Source: Sphingomonadales bacterium
Lineage (GTDB): Bacteria; Pseudomonadota; Alphaproteobacteria; Sphingomonadales; Sphingomonadaceae
DNA length: 64,000 bases
Direction of reading: 5' to 3'
Assembly: GCA_016714795.1 (NCBI GenBank)
Contig: JADKCA010000007.1
Location: forward strand, 200,103 to 264,102
Shown: piece by piece, positions 33,341 to 43,176 of the stretch
How the letters are laid out: every line of letters begins with the position of its first letter
Position numbering within the stretch: position 1 is the stretch's first letter
Position numbers and translations under genes: made by a program
Notes under the pieces: generated by a model
Told to the model about the DNA's origin: nothing
The model's database searches: none
What the model saw: only the letters and a program-made list of their open reading frames with translations

Positions 33341-34804
33341 TTATTTGATCCCATTTGCGAGTTCTGCTGGAGTGCTGATTCCCAATGTCCAGCTTGAAGA
33401 AGTCGATATTCTTTGACCAGTTGCAATAAACCATTCTCTGGCAGCAAAATCAGCGCAATTATTACTAATTTCGTCATAAGTTATATTTCTAGATGAATCT
33501 CTCATGACTGCATCGAAGGAATTCTTCGAAATGTTCATGGACTTGCTTGCGCTTGCATGACGACTCAATTCCAAATTTGTTCGTATATCATTTCCAGGTC
33601 CATTGGATTTCGCAAAACCGTCTTTCCAAAGACCCTTTGTTATGACTTCAATTATCTTTCCTCCGCTTATTTTTTCAAGCCTAATCCAAGCATGTCCGGA
33701 CCCTTTGCCTGATGACGATTCACTGCCGGCTCCAGTATCGGTGCTCAGTGTTATCCTATATGTGATAGCGACACTATCTTTTCCTGTATCTGTCGACGTT
33801 GAACTGGGTTTGGCGGCATTCGCGACGCGCGTTTCTGAAGGGAAATATGAACCGGTTGAACTAGAACAAGCCGAAAAGCCACCACCACAGATATTGCTAG
33901 TGAGGCTGCCGGTAGCAAACATCCCCGTCGGATCGCTCCGATTCACCGGATCATTCCCGACAAAAGCATACCAGTTGATGCCATCATCATACCCGATAGG
34001 ATCGGTCTGCATGAACCGGCCCAGCGTGGGGGAGTAGAGGCGGGCTTTGTAGTAATAGAGGCCCACTTCAGGCAGGAAGGCCTGGCCCGTGTAGAGGAAG
34101 CGCGCGGCGTTGGCCGGGGTGAGCGCCGCGCCGTCGCTGGCCTGCGGGATGCCATATTCATCATAGCGGAACAGCCGCAGCGCCACCCCGCCATTGCCCG
34201 TGGCCGCAAGGATCGAGCCCTGCTGATCGGGCAGCAGGAAGCGCCGGGCAGAGGCCGCCATCGTCGCCCCTTCAAAGCTCATCACCGGATCATCCACGCC
34301 CACCGCCGGGCCATGCGCGTGGCGGCGCAGCAGCGTGCCGGTTGATCCATATTCGCCGATCATCGCATCGCCATCATGCAGGAAGCGCGTGATGCCGCTG
34401 CTGGTGCTGCTGCTTTCATAAAGCCGCCCCAGCGGATCATAACGCAGGCTCGCCAGCAGCGTGCCCGTGGTGGCCGTGCAGCTGCTCCCCACCATCGCCC
34501 GCTTTTCCACAAGGCGGTTTTCACCGTCATAGACATAGAGAGAGGCCCCGTCGCAGGTGAGGTTGCCATTGGCATCATAGGCAAAGCTGGTTCCCGCAAC
34601 GCTGGCATATTGGTTCAGCCCGTTGGGCGTATAGCTGCGGTTGACGCTGTATAATCCCGCATAGGCATAGGCGTCATTGCTCCGCGTCTCCTGCACGATC
34701 TGCGATGACGGATTGTACGTGAACAGCGTCGTCGTGTCGAGATTCAGATTGGCCAGTTTGAGGGAGGGTGGCGCGTACACATGCCTCCGCAATGCTTCTT
34801 GCAT
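33341..34804 (-). CDS. Displaced Rhs1 C-terminal module with peptidase-like tip
   Basis: An open frame of 487 codons. From about 34758 it matches the Rhs1 core (LNLDTTTLFTYNPSSQIVQE onward) without frameshift, ending with RFMQTDPIGYDDGINWYAF and NRSDPTG. The codons before that are not Rhs. The tip is about 170 residues and has GHAWIRLEKISGGKIIE (His at about 371) and ISNNCADFAAREWF (Cys at about 450). A His-before-Cys order with an NC-x2-F motif is seen in permuted NlpC/P60 (LRAT-like) enzymes, so a peptidase, amidase or acyltransferase activity is possible. No promoter or signal peptide is evident; it is probably a silent donor unit. Confidence 0.72.
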   Translation of the reverse strand: MQEALRRHVYAPPSLKLANLNLDTTTLFTYNPSSQIVQETRSNDAYAYAGLYSVNRSYTPNGLNQYASVAGTSFAYDANGNLTCDGASLYVYDGENRLVEKRAMVGSSCTATTGTLLASLRYDPLGRLYESSSTSSGITRFLHDGDAMIGEYGSTGTLLRRHAHGPAVGVDDPVMSFEGATMAASARRFLLPDQQGSILAATGNGGVALRLFRYDEYGIPQASDGAALTPANAARFLYTGQAFLPEVGLYYYKARLYSPTLGRFMQTDPIGYDDGINWYAFVGNDPVNRSDPTGMFATGSLTSNICGGGFSACSSSTGSYFPSETRVANAAKPSSTSTDTGKDSVAITYRITLSTDTGAGSESSSGKGSGHAWIRLEKISGGKIIEVITKGLWKDGFAKSNGPGNDIRTNLELSRHASASKSMNISKNSFDAVMRDSSRNITYDEISNNCADFAAREWFIATGQRISTSSSWTLGISTPAELANGIK

Positions 34805-34806
34805 TC

Positions 34807-34850
34807 GGAATTAAGTATAGTGTCCCCGGAATTCTAGTGTCCCCGGAATT
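34807..34850. repeat. REP-C copy plus partial copy
   Basis: GAATTAAGTATAGTGTCCCC at 34807-34826, followed by GGAATT, then a second CTAGTGTCCCCGGAATT. The repeat lies just upstream (by transcription) of an Rhs1 module. The same motif lies at the edge of Rhs2 modules at 42991 and 48371. Confidence 0.8.
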
Positions 34851-35088
34851 GTGCCACGCCTATGGTGCCATCGGTGACGGGCGCAAAAACGATGTGCAGA
34901 CAAACGATTATGGCACCCCAACCAACAGACAGGGTGCCATAACTTCTATCTTGCTATGGGCTTCAACACCTTCTCAGGCAGGGTCTCCGTGCATAAACAT
35001 GCCGGAATAAAACATGAGCACGAACAGCACGACCAACACGACCAAGGCAAAAACAATTGCACGCCAACTCATCACTATCCTCCGATCA
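34851..35088. other. Unassigned spacer
   Basis: A short inverted pair, TATGGTGCCAT (34860) and ATGGCACCCC/GGTGCCAT (34910-34940), is visible. No gene is supported. The sequence does not match the core Rhs genes. Confidence 0.4.
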
Positions 35089-35244
35089 TTAAATGTAGCA
35101 CTGGCGCGAACGTTGATGGGGGTTGGAGCCAATATGGGCAGCGGCGCATCCGTTGCGGAGGTTGCACCTCCGGCACCGCTTCCGCCTGCTCAGGCGCAAC
35201 CCAACGCGTTTGATCCCTATGCCGGGGCGAGTGTACCACAATAG
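35089..35244 (+). pseudogene. Duplicated 3' part of the VirB2-like gene
   Basis: The sequence from TGTAGCACTGGCGCGAACG to the stop at 35244 repeats 28829-28984, and the similarity continues into the downstream flank (to about 35310). The encoded VALARTLMGVGANMGSGAS and the NAFDPYAGASVPQ end match the divergent VirB2-like gene with a small deletion in the Gln/Ala run. The first two thirds of the gene are missing. Confidence 0.85.
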
Positions 35245-35303
35245 CGAATGAGCGTGCGCACCCCTTTGCTTGCGAGCAATCTGCGATCCATTTCTTACGC
35301 TTG

Positions 35304-35329
35304 AAATAAAGTATAGTGTCCCCGGAATT
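35304..35329. repeat. REP-C copy
   Basis: AAATAAAGTATAGTGTCCCC at 35305-35324, then GGAATTC. It is followed directly by RAYT 5' flank sequence. Confidence 0.7.
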
Positions 35330-35367
35330 CGTGCGCTCCATAGCAAGCTCCATGTTGTGCACAAGAG

Positions 35368-35611
35368 TTAAGCGCACTGTCACCGTAACCCCAGCAGATC
35401 GCGGTAAAGCGCATAATCATCGTCGCAAAAGAAGGCCTGTTGCCGCCCATTCCCGCGCTGCGTGACATGGTGGGGAATGCCGGGAATAACAAAGCGCGCC
35501 AATCGGGCCATCTCCGCTCCAAAACAAGCTCCATGTTGTGCACAAGAGTTAAGTGCACTGTCACCGTAACCCCATGTTGTGCACAAGGGTTAAGTGCACT
35601 GTCACCGTAAC
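35368..35611 (-). mobile_element. RAYT copy 3 fragment with three REP-B repeats
   Basis: REP-B copies at 35368-35390, 35549-35570 and 35590-35611 flank a RAYT fragment. Its coding part (35393-35511) reads MARLARFVIPGIPHHVTQRG and ends at YALYRDLLG, where REP-B starts. The immunity gene at 35616 ends within the last REP-B. Confidence 0.8.
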
Positions 35612-35615
35612 TCTG

Positions 35616-36038
35616 TCACCGTAACTCCGGCGCATTCACCAGTCTGTCAACCTTAATGCTAGATGCAGCCACAAAGAGTTCGCACCCCCACGACGGTTCA
35701 AAATATGCCAAGCTCAATTGCCCCTCTCTAATTTTGCCCGCCAACGATACGAGCGCCTCTTTGTCGATCAAAAGCGCGCCTTCCTCATCGCGTGATGCGC
35801 GGTCTATAAGATTTTCCACCTCATCATGGACGTAGTTTGATTGATCATATACAATAACGCGCGATATAATATTTTGACCAATAACATTATTGACCTTCAA
35901 TAAGCGGCATTCTGCAAAACTTATTTCGCATTTTTCGTCAAAATCGGACCTGCAATTTACAATAAACTTGCACGGATATTCGGAAAAATTAATCGATAGT
36001 ATCGACCAATCGTGTAGGGACTGGATTTCAGATTTCAT
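35616..36038 (-). CDS. Putative immunity protein of Rhs1
   Basis: A 140-residue protein starting MKSEIQSLHDWSILSINFSE. Its ATG overlaps the Rhs1 stop (ATGA), implying coupled translation. It is AT-rich and cytoplasmic, with a mixed alpha/beta composition (CKFIVNCRSDFDEKCEISFA, AECRLLKVNNVIGQNIISRV). The last residues (PELR) come from a REP-B repeat, so the natural C terminus may have been replaced. No family is recognised; the immunity role is inferred from position. Confidence 0.65.
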   Translation of the reverse strand: MKSEIQSLHDWSILSINFSEYPCKFIVNCRSDFDEKCEISFAECRLLKVNNVIGQNIISRVIVYDQSNYVHDEVENLIDRASRDEEGALLIDKEALVSLAGKIREGQLSLAYFEPSWGCELFVAASSIKVDRLVNAPELR

Positions 36039-39000
36039 AGCTTGGCACCCTCAACATCTCTTGAAGGCTTGCCGTCAGGTCCATAGGTCCGCTCTTGACC
36101 ACTGCCCGGGTTTCTGTGGGTCGTGCCGGGTTTGCCTGTGTTAGGAGTCTTTGAAGGGCGTTGAGGAGCAGGCCTTGGAGGTGAAGGTGGCGGCGGAGTA
36201 GCTTTCTTTGGTGCGTCGCCTGACAGAAAATATGAGCCTGCTGCAACCACAACAACTTCGGCAACTACCTTTGGCCATGCCATATCTGTTGGCTCTGGTA
36301 CGGCAAGGTCCGTGGCCGCGGCGGCAACCACGAACCGCGCCGCCTCGCCCCAAAACAGCCCACTCGGATCCACCCGATTAACCGGATCATTCCCCACATA
36401 GGCATACCAGTTGATGCCATCATCATACCCGATCGGATCGGTCTGCATGAACCGGCCCAGCGTGGGGGAGTAGAGGCGGGCTTTGTAGTAATAGAGGCCC
36501 ACTTCAGGCAGGAAGGCCTGGCCCGTGTAGAGGAAGCGCGCGGCGTTGGCCGGGGTGAGCGCCGCGCCGTCGCTGGCCTGCGGGATGCCATATTCATCAT
36601 AGCGGAACAGCCGCAGCGCCAACCCGCCATTGCCCGTGGCCGCAAGGATCGAGCCCTGCTGATCGGGCAGCAGGAAGCGCCGGGCAGAGGCCGCCATCGT
36701 CGCCCCTTCAAAGCTCATCACCGGATCATCCTCGCCCACCGCCGGGCCATGCGCATGGCGGCGCAGCAGTGTGCCGGTTGATCCATATTCGCCGATCATC
36801 GCATCGCCATCATGCAGGAAGCGCGTGATGCCGCTGCTGGTGCTGCTGGTTTCATAAAGCCGTCCCAGCGGATCATAACGCAGGCTCGCCTGAAGCGTGC
36901 CCGTGGTGGCCGTGCAGCTGCTCCCCACCATCGCCCGTTTTTCCACCAGACGGTTTTCGCCGTCATAGACATAGAGAGAGGCCCCGTCGCAGGTGAGGTT
37001 GCCATTGGCATCATAGGCAAAAGCTGGTTCCCGCAACGCTGGCATATTGGTTCAGCCCGTTGGGCGTATAGCTGCGGTTGACGCTGTATAATCCCGCATA
37101 GGCATAGGCGTCATTGCTCCGCGTCTCCTGCACGATCTGCGATGACGGATTGTACGTGAACAGCGTCGTCGTGTCGAGATTCAGATTGGCGACATTGATG
37201 TTGACCGATTGCAGACGGCCCGTTGCGTCATAACCGCGCGTGTGGTCCCCCGCCAGGCCCGCCAAAGCAGACCTTCCCGCGAGCTTGCCCAACGCGTTGA
37301 AGCTGTATGTGATCAGCGAGACCTGATCGCCATCCTTGATCTCTTTGGGCCGGTTCAGCGTATCATAGCTGTAGAGCAAGGAACCGCCGCCCGGATAGTT
37401 CATTTGCGTCCGGTTGCTGGCCGCGTCGTAGAGCGATGTGATGGTGCGGCTTTGGCCATCCATGTTTATCGTTGAAGATGTGACGCGGCCCAAGGGGTCA
37501 TAGGATTGCGCGACGCCTTCGCCCGTGGCGCTGTCAAAGCGCGCATAGGCCTGCAGGCCTTGCAAGTCATAGCAATAATAGACATCGCGCGTGTAGGTCG
37601 ACGCAAGACCGGACCGCTCGGGCACAAGCTTCACGGTGTTCCGGTTCAGATTGTCAAACTGGAACGTCATGGTGGAGCCATCCCGCTTACGCAACGACGT
37701 GCGGTTGCCATTGGCGTCATAACCATATTGCTCATAATCGGTGGTGGAGGTGGTGCCGGGCGTTGTGGGCGATGGGAAATTCCAGCGCGAGAGGCGGTCA
37801 TGGCCGTCATAGACATAGCTGGTCCGATTATTCTCGCCATCTGTGATCGTGGCCAGCTTGCCGTTAGGCGTGTAGGTTCTGGTCTCATCATCCGCCTGTG
37901 CGGAGGTTCCAAACCCCACTGTCTTTTTCGTCAGCTCGCCCGCTGCATTATAGGTGAATTTGGTGATGCGGTCCGGTCCGAAGGTGCCTTCCGTCCCCAA
38001 GGTGCATGCACTGGCAGGCAGACTGGTGAAGATGTTCGGGTTCATCCGCACGATGCTGCAATCAAGGCGGCCCGCGAGATCATAGCTGAACTGGCTGAGT
38101 TCGAAGGTCACGCCCCCTGCCTTCTTCCGCTCCTGTACCTTTCGGTCCATCAGGTCATAATCGGTCTCTACGCTCTCCTGTGCGACGAATGCCGCCCAGT
38201 CCGCGTCTGTCTGGCTGTTGACGATGCCCTTTTCCACCTTGGAGAGGCGACCGAAAACATCATATGTGTTCCGAACGGCTGGGTGCTTGAGCGAGCCTGA
38301 CCCATCCGGATCAGGGCTGATGACCCCGATGACACGCCGCAGAATATCATACCGCCAGCGCGTCGCGTCTGCAGTGCCTGAAAGGGGGCCGTCTTCCGTC
38401 AACTTGTCTCCATTGGCGTCATAGGTGAAACTGGTCGTCGTGCTTACACTATTGTCACCGGCCCGGACTGTTTTCGATGTCATCTGTTGCTGTTCGACGG
38501 TGCCTGCCGCACCGTAGGTAAAGCTGGTGACAATTTCATCGGCCGTTCCAGCGCAGCTTGCCAGCGTGCGGCATTCCGAAATTGTCGTAACCAGCCAGGC
38601 AGGCGCGGCGAATGCGGACTGTGTGTTCCAGACATTCTTGTATGACGATGAAAACTGACCATAGGTGTAGCGCTTCTGCGGCCTGACGCCGCCGGGCGCT
38701 GCGGGCGATGTTTCCGTCAAGACTCCGCCGTGAACCGTGCTGTACGTGAAATCGGTCACATTGCCTTTGGGGTCGGTAATCTTGGTGGGCTTCTTAGCAC
38801 ACACAAGCGCGGTGCAGGCATATTGCCGCAATTCGACGATGTCGGCGAGCCCGCTCCCCGCTTTTGCGACCATCTTCGATTGGTAAGGCACTGAAGCCGA
38901 TGGGCCTGCCTCAAAATAGCTGGCCTGGAATTGCTGTCCATCTGGCATGATCGCCTTGGTCAACATGGCCCCTTCGTCGAACGGGAAGGGTTCAATGATG

Positions 39001-40244
39001 TCTTCGTCGTCACGGCCGCCGTAAAATTCATATTGGCTTACGCGACCGAGCGGGTCCGTAAATTTGTATGGCGATGACTTTGTGAAACGATAGATTGATG
39101 TTTGGCCCAAAGGGTTGGTGACATTTGTGCCAGCATTGTCCGGCTCATCGAACGAGAAGCAATCCTCGCTGCGCACACAATTAACCGCTCCCCCAATATA
39201 CTGCCAGATTGTCCCATCCGCCAATGTCTGCTGGGTGACGTTGCCATTCCCGTTTGCGTTGGCAATCTTGCACGCAGTGTGGCCTGGGGGCGTGATGCAG
39301 GCAATCTGACTAGCTTGGTACGGACTTGTCGATCCAGTGGCCGTGCCGTGCCCATAGCTCGTCACACGCCCTGCCGGGTCTGTCACGCTGACGAGGCTGC
39401 CTGTGCCAGAATATGCATAAGTGGCCTTTAAAGCTGCCCCCGTGCATGTCGACGCCACGGTTACGGCCGTTTGCGTAACATTGAATCCGCAAACGGACGT
39501 GATTCGGCTGCTTCCGTCATAGTCGAACACGAGCGCATAGCCCTGATTGTCAGTGATGAGCTTCAACTGCTTGATGGAATTGTAACTGAATTCCAGCCGT
39601 CGGCCTGAAGGGTAGGCAATTGAAGCGATGCGCTCGCTGCGAATAGAATCGCTGCCTTGTGCTATAGAAGTCACGTTGACGGCCGGATTGAACGTATAAA
39701 CAGCACCATCCCGATCCGTGTAGATAAATGCCTGATTGAGAATCTCCAATTTTCCGGCCCGCGCGTCCGGACTCATGGAGGGAACCAATCCATTCACGGG
39801 ATTGGGGTTTTGCTGATGAATCGTCGTTTGATTTGTAGCAATCTCAGTGAATGGTCCGATTGAAGCCGCCCCCATGTAGATTCTAGGACGAACCCGGGCG
39901 GGCAAAACAGGAACGGTATCAATGTAATCAGCTGGCTTGAACACGCGTTTCACAAAAATATCAAAATTGTGGCTCATCCGCTTACCGAACGGGGGCGCTT
40001 CATATTGGTTGCGCTCGCCAAGAAGGCCTTCAAGCTTCCCACCGATGTAGTACCGTTCAAGCGATAGCGAGCCAATCGAGATATCTGTCTGCTTGTGGGT
40101 AAAGCTCGAATCGGAGAGGTTGATTCCCGTCGGCGTTGTGGTTTCAATCTTGGGCGGAATGACTTCCCCTGCCCAGCTTGGAGTTGCAACGATCGCCGAC
40201 ACGGCGAACATGAAACCGAGAAAACCGCTCAACCGCATAAGCAA
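36035..40244 (-). pseudogene. Rhs1: full-length secreted Rhs/YD-repeat toxin, one frameshift
   Basis: About 1400 codons. The N terminus is a Sec signal peptide (LSGFLGFMFAVSAIVATPSW AGE region), followed by a DUF6531-like start and many YD repeats (YDANGNRTSLRKRDG, YDGHDRLSRW, YDLAGRLD). The shell-closing hallmark is RFMQTDPIGYDDGINWYAY and NRVDPSG. The tip has a hydrophobic stretch, a Pro-rich linker and GTTHRNPGSGQERTYGPDGK, and stops seven residues after PSRD. The frame breaks at 37019-37022, where Rhs1 has AAAA and the displaced copy at 34570 has AAA. One base less would join both halves. The toxin domain looks short and may itself be truncated. Confidence 0.85.
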
Positions 40245-40283
40245 AATCCGATCGACAAAAAATCCGCCTCCATCCGCGATTTC

Positions 40284-40508
40284 TTATGGCGCTGACGGAG
40301 TTGACGAGCCGGTCACAACAACAGTTTTCCGGTTGTTGGCCTTGTCATAGGTGTAGTTGGCCTGAACATTATTGTTGACGACACCTGTCCGCTTCACCTC
40401 AATCAGTCGGCCACGCGCATCATATTTGTAGACAATCGTTTCAGCTGCGAGCGAAGGAATTGTGCACGACAAGCCTATGATCAGGCTCAAAAATTTCAAG
40501 CACCGCAT
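40284..40508 (-). CDS. Small exported YD-repeat protein
   Basis: A 74-residue protein with a signal peptide (LKFLSLIIGLSCTIPSLAAE) and essentially one YD repeat (YKYDARGRLIEVKRTG, then YTYDKANNRKTVVVTG). GAGGAGGG seven bases before the ATG at 40508 decides the start. It lies 39 bases upstream of Rhs1 on the same strand, so the two are probably co-transcribed. Single-repeat YD proteins before Rhs genes could be cofactors or leftovers of an ancestral gene. Confidence 0.75.
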   Translation of the reverse strand: MRCLKFLSLIIGLSCTIPSLAAETIVYKYDARGRLIEVKRTGVVNNNVQANYTYDKANNRKTVVVTGSSTPSAP

Positions 40509-40626
40509 TAAACCCTCCTCACCCGCAATTGTTCGAATCAAATGCTCAGATAATCATACAATTTGCGCGTCGGCCCATAATGTCAATTCAAAAAACAACA
40601 TTGCTGACGATGGAAAGTCGAACAAC

Positions 40627-40800
40627 GTGCCGATAATTGCTGTTAAATTCGGTAACAATAGGGAAATTCTCTTTCGCCGCGATTGGATTGCTGAAATTTC
40701 GCGCTATCTCAACTTAGAGTTTGATGACATTACGCTGCACCGTAGGCCGAATTTTGAGGAAGTTGGCGCGTTCCTGCGGCGGGAAGGCATCGAGGAGTGA
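40627..40800 (+). CDS. Small hypothetical protein (uncertain)
   Basis: A possible 57-residue product from GTG at 40627: VPIIAVKFGNNREILFRRDW, IAEISRYLNLEFDDITLHRR, ending FLRREGIEE. The amino-acid composition looks coding, but the frame is also open upstream into the region antisense to the YD gene, and no clear ribosome site is seen. It may be the end of a gene lost by rearrangement. Confidence 0.35.
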   Translation: MPIIAVKFGNNREILFRRDWIAEISRYLNLEFDDITLHRRPNFEEVGAFLRREGIEE

Positions 40801-40869
40801 TCCGATGCGCCGCCATGCTGCTTCAATGGATCGTTCAGCGGCTTTCCGGAGCAGGTGTTTCAGCTTAAA

Positions 40870-41026
40870 TTACGGTGACAGGTGAGAAAACCGCTGAATA
40901 GCGCCCCCGCTGGGTCACAGGATGCGGAATTCGACAGAGGGCGAAACGAAGGAACCTTGCTATGGCCGCAGATTAGGCCACGATGACACCAAGTCAATTT
41001 AGGAGTTTTCGCACCTGTCACCGTAA
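40870..41026. repeat. Inverted pair of REP-A repeats (MITE-like)
   Basis: TTACGGTGACAGGTGAGAAA (40870-40889) and TTTTCGCACCTGTCACCGTA (41006-41025) are inverted REP-A copies 113 bases apart. The enclosed sequence has no gene. The unit lies between the Rhs1 operon and the Rhs2-derived modules. Confidence 0.75.
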
Positions 41027-41044
41027 ATCCACCGTAATTCAATT

Positions 41045-41194
41045 CAGCTTGTTATAGACCGCGGTGATCAGCCGGTTGAGCGGATCAAACGCCTGCGTGG
41101 TCGCGTTGCTGCGCGGAGACACGACCTGCGTCGGGTTGCCCAACTTGTCATAGCTCCACGCCGTCGTGCGATCGACGCCGAGCGTTTCCGTGAG
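41045..41194 (-). pseudogene. Isolated internal Rhs2 core fragment
   Basis: About 150 bases match Rhs2 at 54190-54375 (encoding TLGVDRTTAWSYDKLGNPTQ-like repeats). A deletion of about 40 bases relative to Rhs2 lies between two GACCGTGGT-like copies. The left end meets the REP-A pair and the right end meets the end of an immunity gene. Confidence 0.8.
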
Positions 41195-41206
41195 AAGGCA
41201 ATATGG

Positions 41207-41869
41207 TTAGTCTTCAACACGCGGCGCCAATTCCCAGCGAGAGGGAAACCGTTCTGGAAACGCACGGGGAAGCGCGCCGCTTGCAACTTGCGCTTCCAGA
41301 TTCCCAAAACCATCGCGAGGATTTGGATCAGCCTTCAGCACTTCAACGCCGAGCCAGCGCGATTTAGGTATCGACGCCCTGTCAATGGATGACTCTTCCA
41401 GCAGCAGGCCTCCGAGGTTCGTAAGATAAATTCGACCATTCGTCTCCGGAGGCGGAAATATATAACGACCTCCCTGACTGGAATAGAATATTCGATCACA
41501 GCCATCGCAAGTGCGATAACCATATTCACGGGTTCCGCGCACAAGGATCTCTTGCAACCCTCCATTCAGGGCCATCCAGTTCTCAAGCTCCTTGCCTCGA
41601 TCATTGATGACTCTACCCACAAAGAGATTCTTTCTAATTCTGTCTTCGCCGATCAGATCTACAAGTTTGCGTTCGATCAGCGTCACCTTTTCGTCTAAGG
41701 TAGCAATCGGACTCGTGCCGGGACGCGGCTCTGCGATCTTGATGGTGAAATCCCGAGCATCAATACGAATTGTTCTACATACTCGACAGAATAATGCTGG
41801 ATCATTGTCCTTCGCCGTATCGGTCGCGTTCAATCCCCGCTCGTGCAGATGCATAAAGCGTTCAAGCAT
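41207..41869 (-). CDS. Putative immunity protein with zinc-ribbon-like cysteines
   Basis: A 220-residue protein from the ATG at 41869 (MLERFMHLHERGLNATDTAK); a TTG two codons earlier would overlap the toxin stop. Cys pairs occur in ALFCRVCRTIRI and YRTCDGCDRIFYS, which could bind a metal. It directly follows the tip of an Rhs2 module and is presumed to protect against it. The family is not recognised. Its GC content is nearer the genome average than that of other immunity genes here. Confidence 0.65.
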   Translation of the reverse strand: MLERFMHLHERGLNATDTAKDNDPALFCRVCRTIRIDARDFTIKIAEPRPGTSPIATLDEKVTLIERKLVDLIGEDRIRKNLFVGRVINDRGKELENWMALNGGLQEILVRGTREYGYRTCDGCDRIFYSSQGGRYIFPPPETNGRIYLTNLGGLLLEESSIDRASIPKSRWLGVEVLKADPNPRDGFGNLEAQVASGALPRAFPERFPSRWELAPRVED

Positions 41870-41871
41870 TC

Positions 41872-42897
41872 TCAATGCCCCTTGAAATTCCCATCAATGA
41901 TGTTCTTCCATACATCGCTAGTTATGGATGTGCCATGGCGTGCATCGGTCGCGCGCGAGGCGTCAAGCAGGGCATCCATGGCGCGACGGAAAGATTCTGG
42001 GTTGTCCTTGAAACCGTCGGCCCATTCACGTCTACCCCCACCTCGCCCACCGACGTTTCGAGTAAGGCCATTTTCTTTCAATGCTCGTCTCAACTCGCGA
42101 TGAAGGTCCTTGTGAACGTCTGATCCGATCTTGCTGAGCGCTTGCGATCTGTTTCCACCTAAGAATCGCGCAATGGGATGATGCCCATGAATTACCTGTC
42201 TGGTCAGTCCTCCCAGTTTTCCCAAGGCTGCGGCCCCGAGTCTCAGCTCACCAGCATCGATCACACCCAGAATCATGGCACCCGCAATGCTGCGCGGCGT
42301 GTCGTTTACGGTGATGGGCCGGTTGCAATTGATGTCGCCGTAAACATCGCCAATCGTGCCAATCAGCGAGAACTGGCCTTCTGAGGAATGCCCAGAAACC
42401 TCGTAGAGCCCGCTCGGATCAATCCCCGTAACCGGATTGCCACCAGCATAGACGTAAGGATTGGTATCCCCCGCCAACCCGATGGGATCGGCCTGAATGT
42501 AGCGCCCCGTCGACGGATCATAATCCCGGTACCGGTTGTAATACAAGTCCGCCAGCGTGCGCGATTGTCCCGGAAAGCCTGGAAGTTGCCATGCGCCGGG
42601 TGATGCCAGCGCTCCGCTGCGGGTGGTGTAAACCTGCGGCACGCCGAGGTGGTTGCCGTGGACCCACAGCAGCGTAGGCGTCGCGACCAGACCAGAGGCG
42701 ACCGCGAGCGGGGCGTAGCCGCCGACGCCGTCATCGCCACCGAACGCGGAGCCGTCGCCGACCTCCGGGCTGAGCCAGATGAACTCCGCGATCACATCGG
42801 CGGCGCTGGTGCCATACTCGCCCATCACGCGGCCGTCGCTGTCATAGACATAGCGGTGCGTGGTGCCGCCGCTCGTCACCGCGACGCGATCATCCAT
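41872..42897 (-). CDS. Displaced Rhs2 C-terminal module, HNH/EndoVII-like tip
   Basis: A 341-codon frame. The core is close to identical to Rhs2 (STGRYIQADPIGLAGDTNPY, TGIDPSGL). It extends in a shifted frame to about 42978, where one G is missing from GTCATAGGCATAGG. The tip of about 190 residues has HGHHPIARFLGGNRSQALSK and VHKDLHRELRRAL, a His-rich H-x-P-x-x-LGG...H-x-x-LH arrangement resembling HNH/EndoVII-type nucleases found in bacterial toxins. A nuclease function is an inference. The immunity gene follows at once. Confidence 0.75.
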   Translation of the reverse strand: MDDRVAVTSGGTTHRYVYDSDGRVMGEYGTSAADVIAEFIWLSPEVGDGSAFGGDDGVGGYAPLAVASGLVATPTLLWVHGNHLGVPQVYTTRSGALASPGAWQLPGFPGQSRTLADLYYNRYRDYDPSTGRYIQADPIGLAGDTNPYVYAGGNPVTGIDPSGLYEVSGHSSEGQFSLIGTIGDVYGDINCNRPITVNDTPRSIAGAMILGVIDAGELRLGAAALGKLGGLTRQVIHGHHPIARFLGGNRSQALSKIGSDVHKDLHRELRRALKENGLTRNVGGRGGGRREWADGFKDNPESFRRAMDALLDASRATDARHGTSITSDVWKNIIDGNFKGH

Positions 42898-42990
42898 GCC
42901 GTTATAGACATTGGTCTGGCTGGGATCGCCTGTCCGCGTGTAGACGGTCAGGCGGCCATTGCTGTCATAGCATAGGCGATGCTCCAGTCT

Positions 42991-43017
42991 GAATTAAGTA
43001 AAATGTCCCCAGAATTT
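42991..43017. repeat. REP-C copy at the edge of an Rhs2 module
   Basis: GAATTAAGTAAAATGTCCCC, then AGAATTT. It directly abuts the 5' end of the Rhs2-derived core, after GATGCTCCAGTCT. The same junction context precedes the modules at 48362 and 51214. Confidence 0.8.
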
Positions 43018-43019
43018 AA

Positions 43020-43160
43020 AGAAGGCCTGTTGCCGCCCATTCCCGCGCTGCGTGACATGGTGGGGAATGCCGGGAATAGCAAAGCCCGCCAATCGGCCCA
43101 TCTCCGCTCCATAGCAAGCTTCATGTTGCGCACAAGAGTTAAGTGCACTGCCACCGTAAC
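43020..43160 (-). mobile_element. RAYT copy 4, 5' fragment with REP-B
   Basis: Only the first 27 codons of the transposase remain (43020-43101), preceded by its usual 5' flank and a REP-B copy at 43139-43160 (with one change). It lies between a REP-C and an immunity gene end. Confidence 0.8.
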
Positions 43161-43176
43161 CTACATGGCATAAGGA

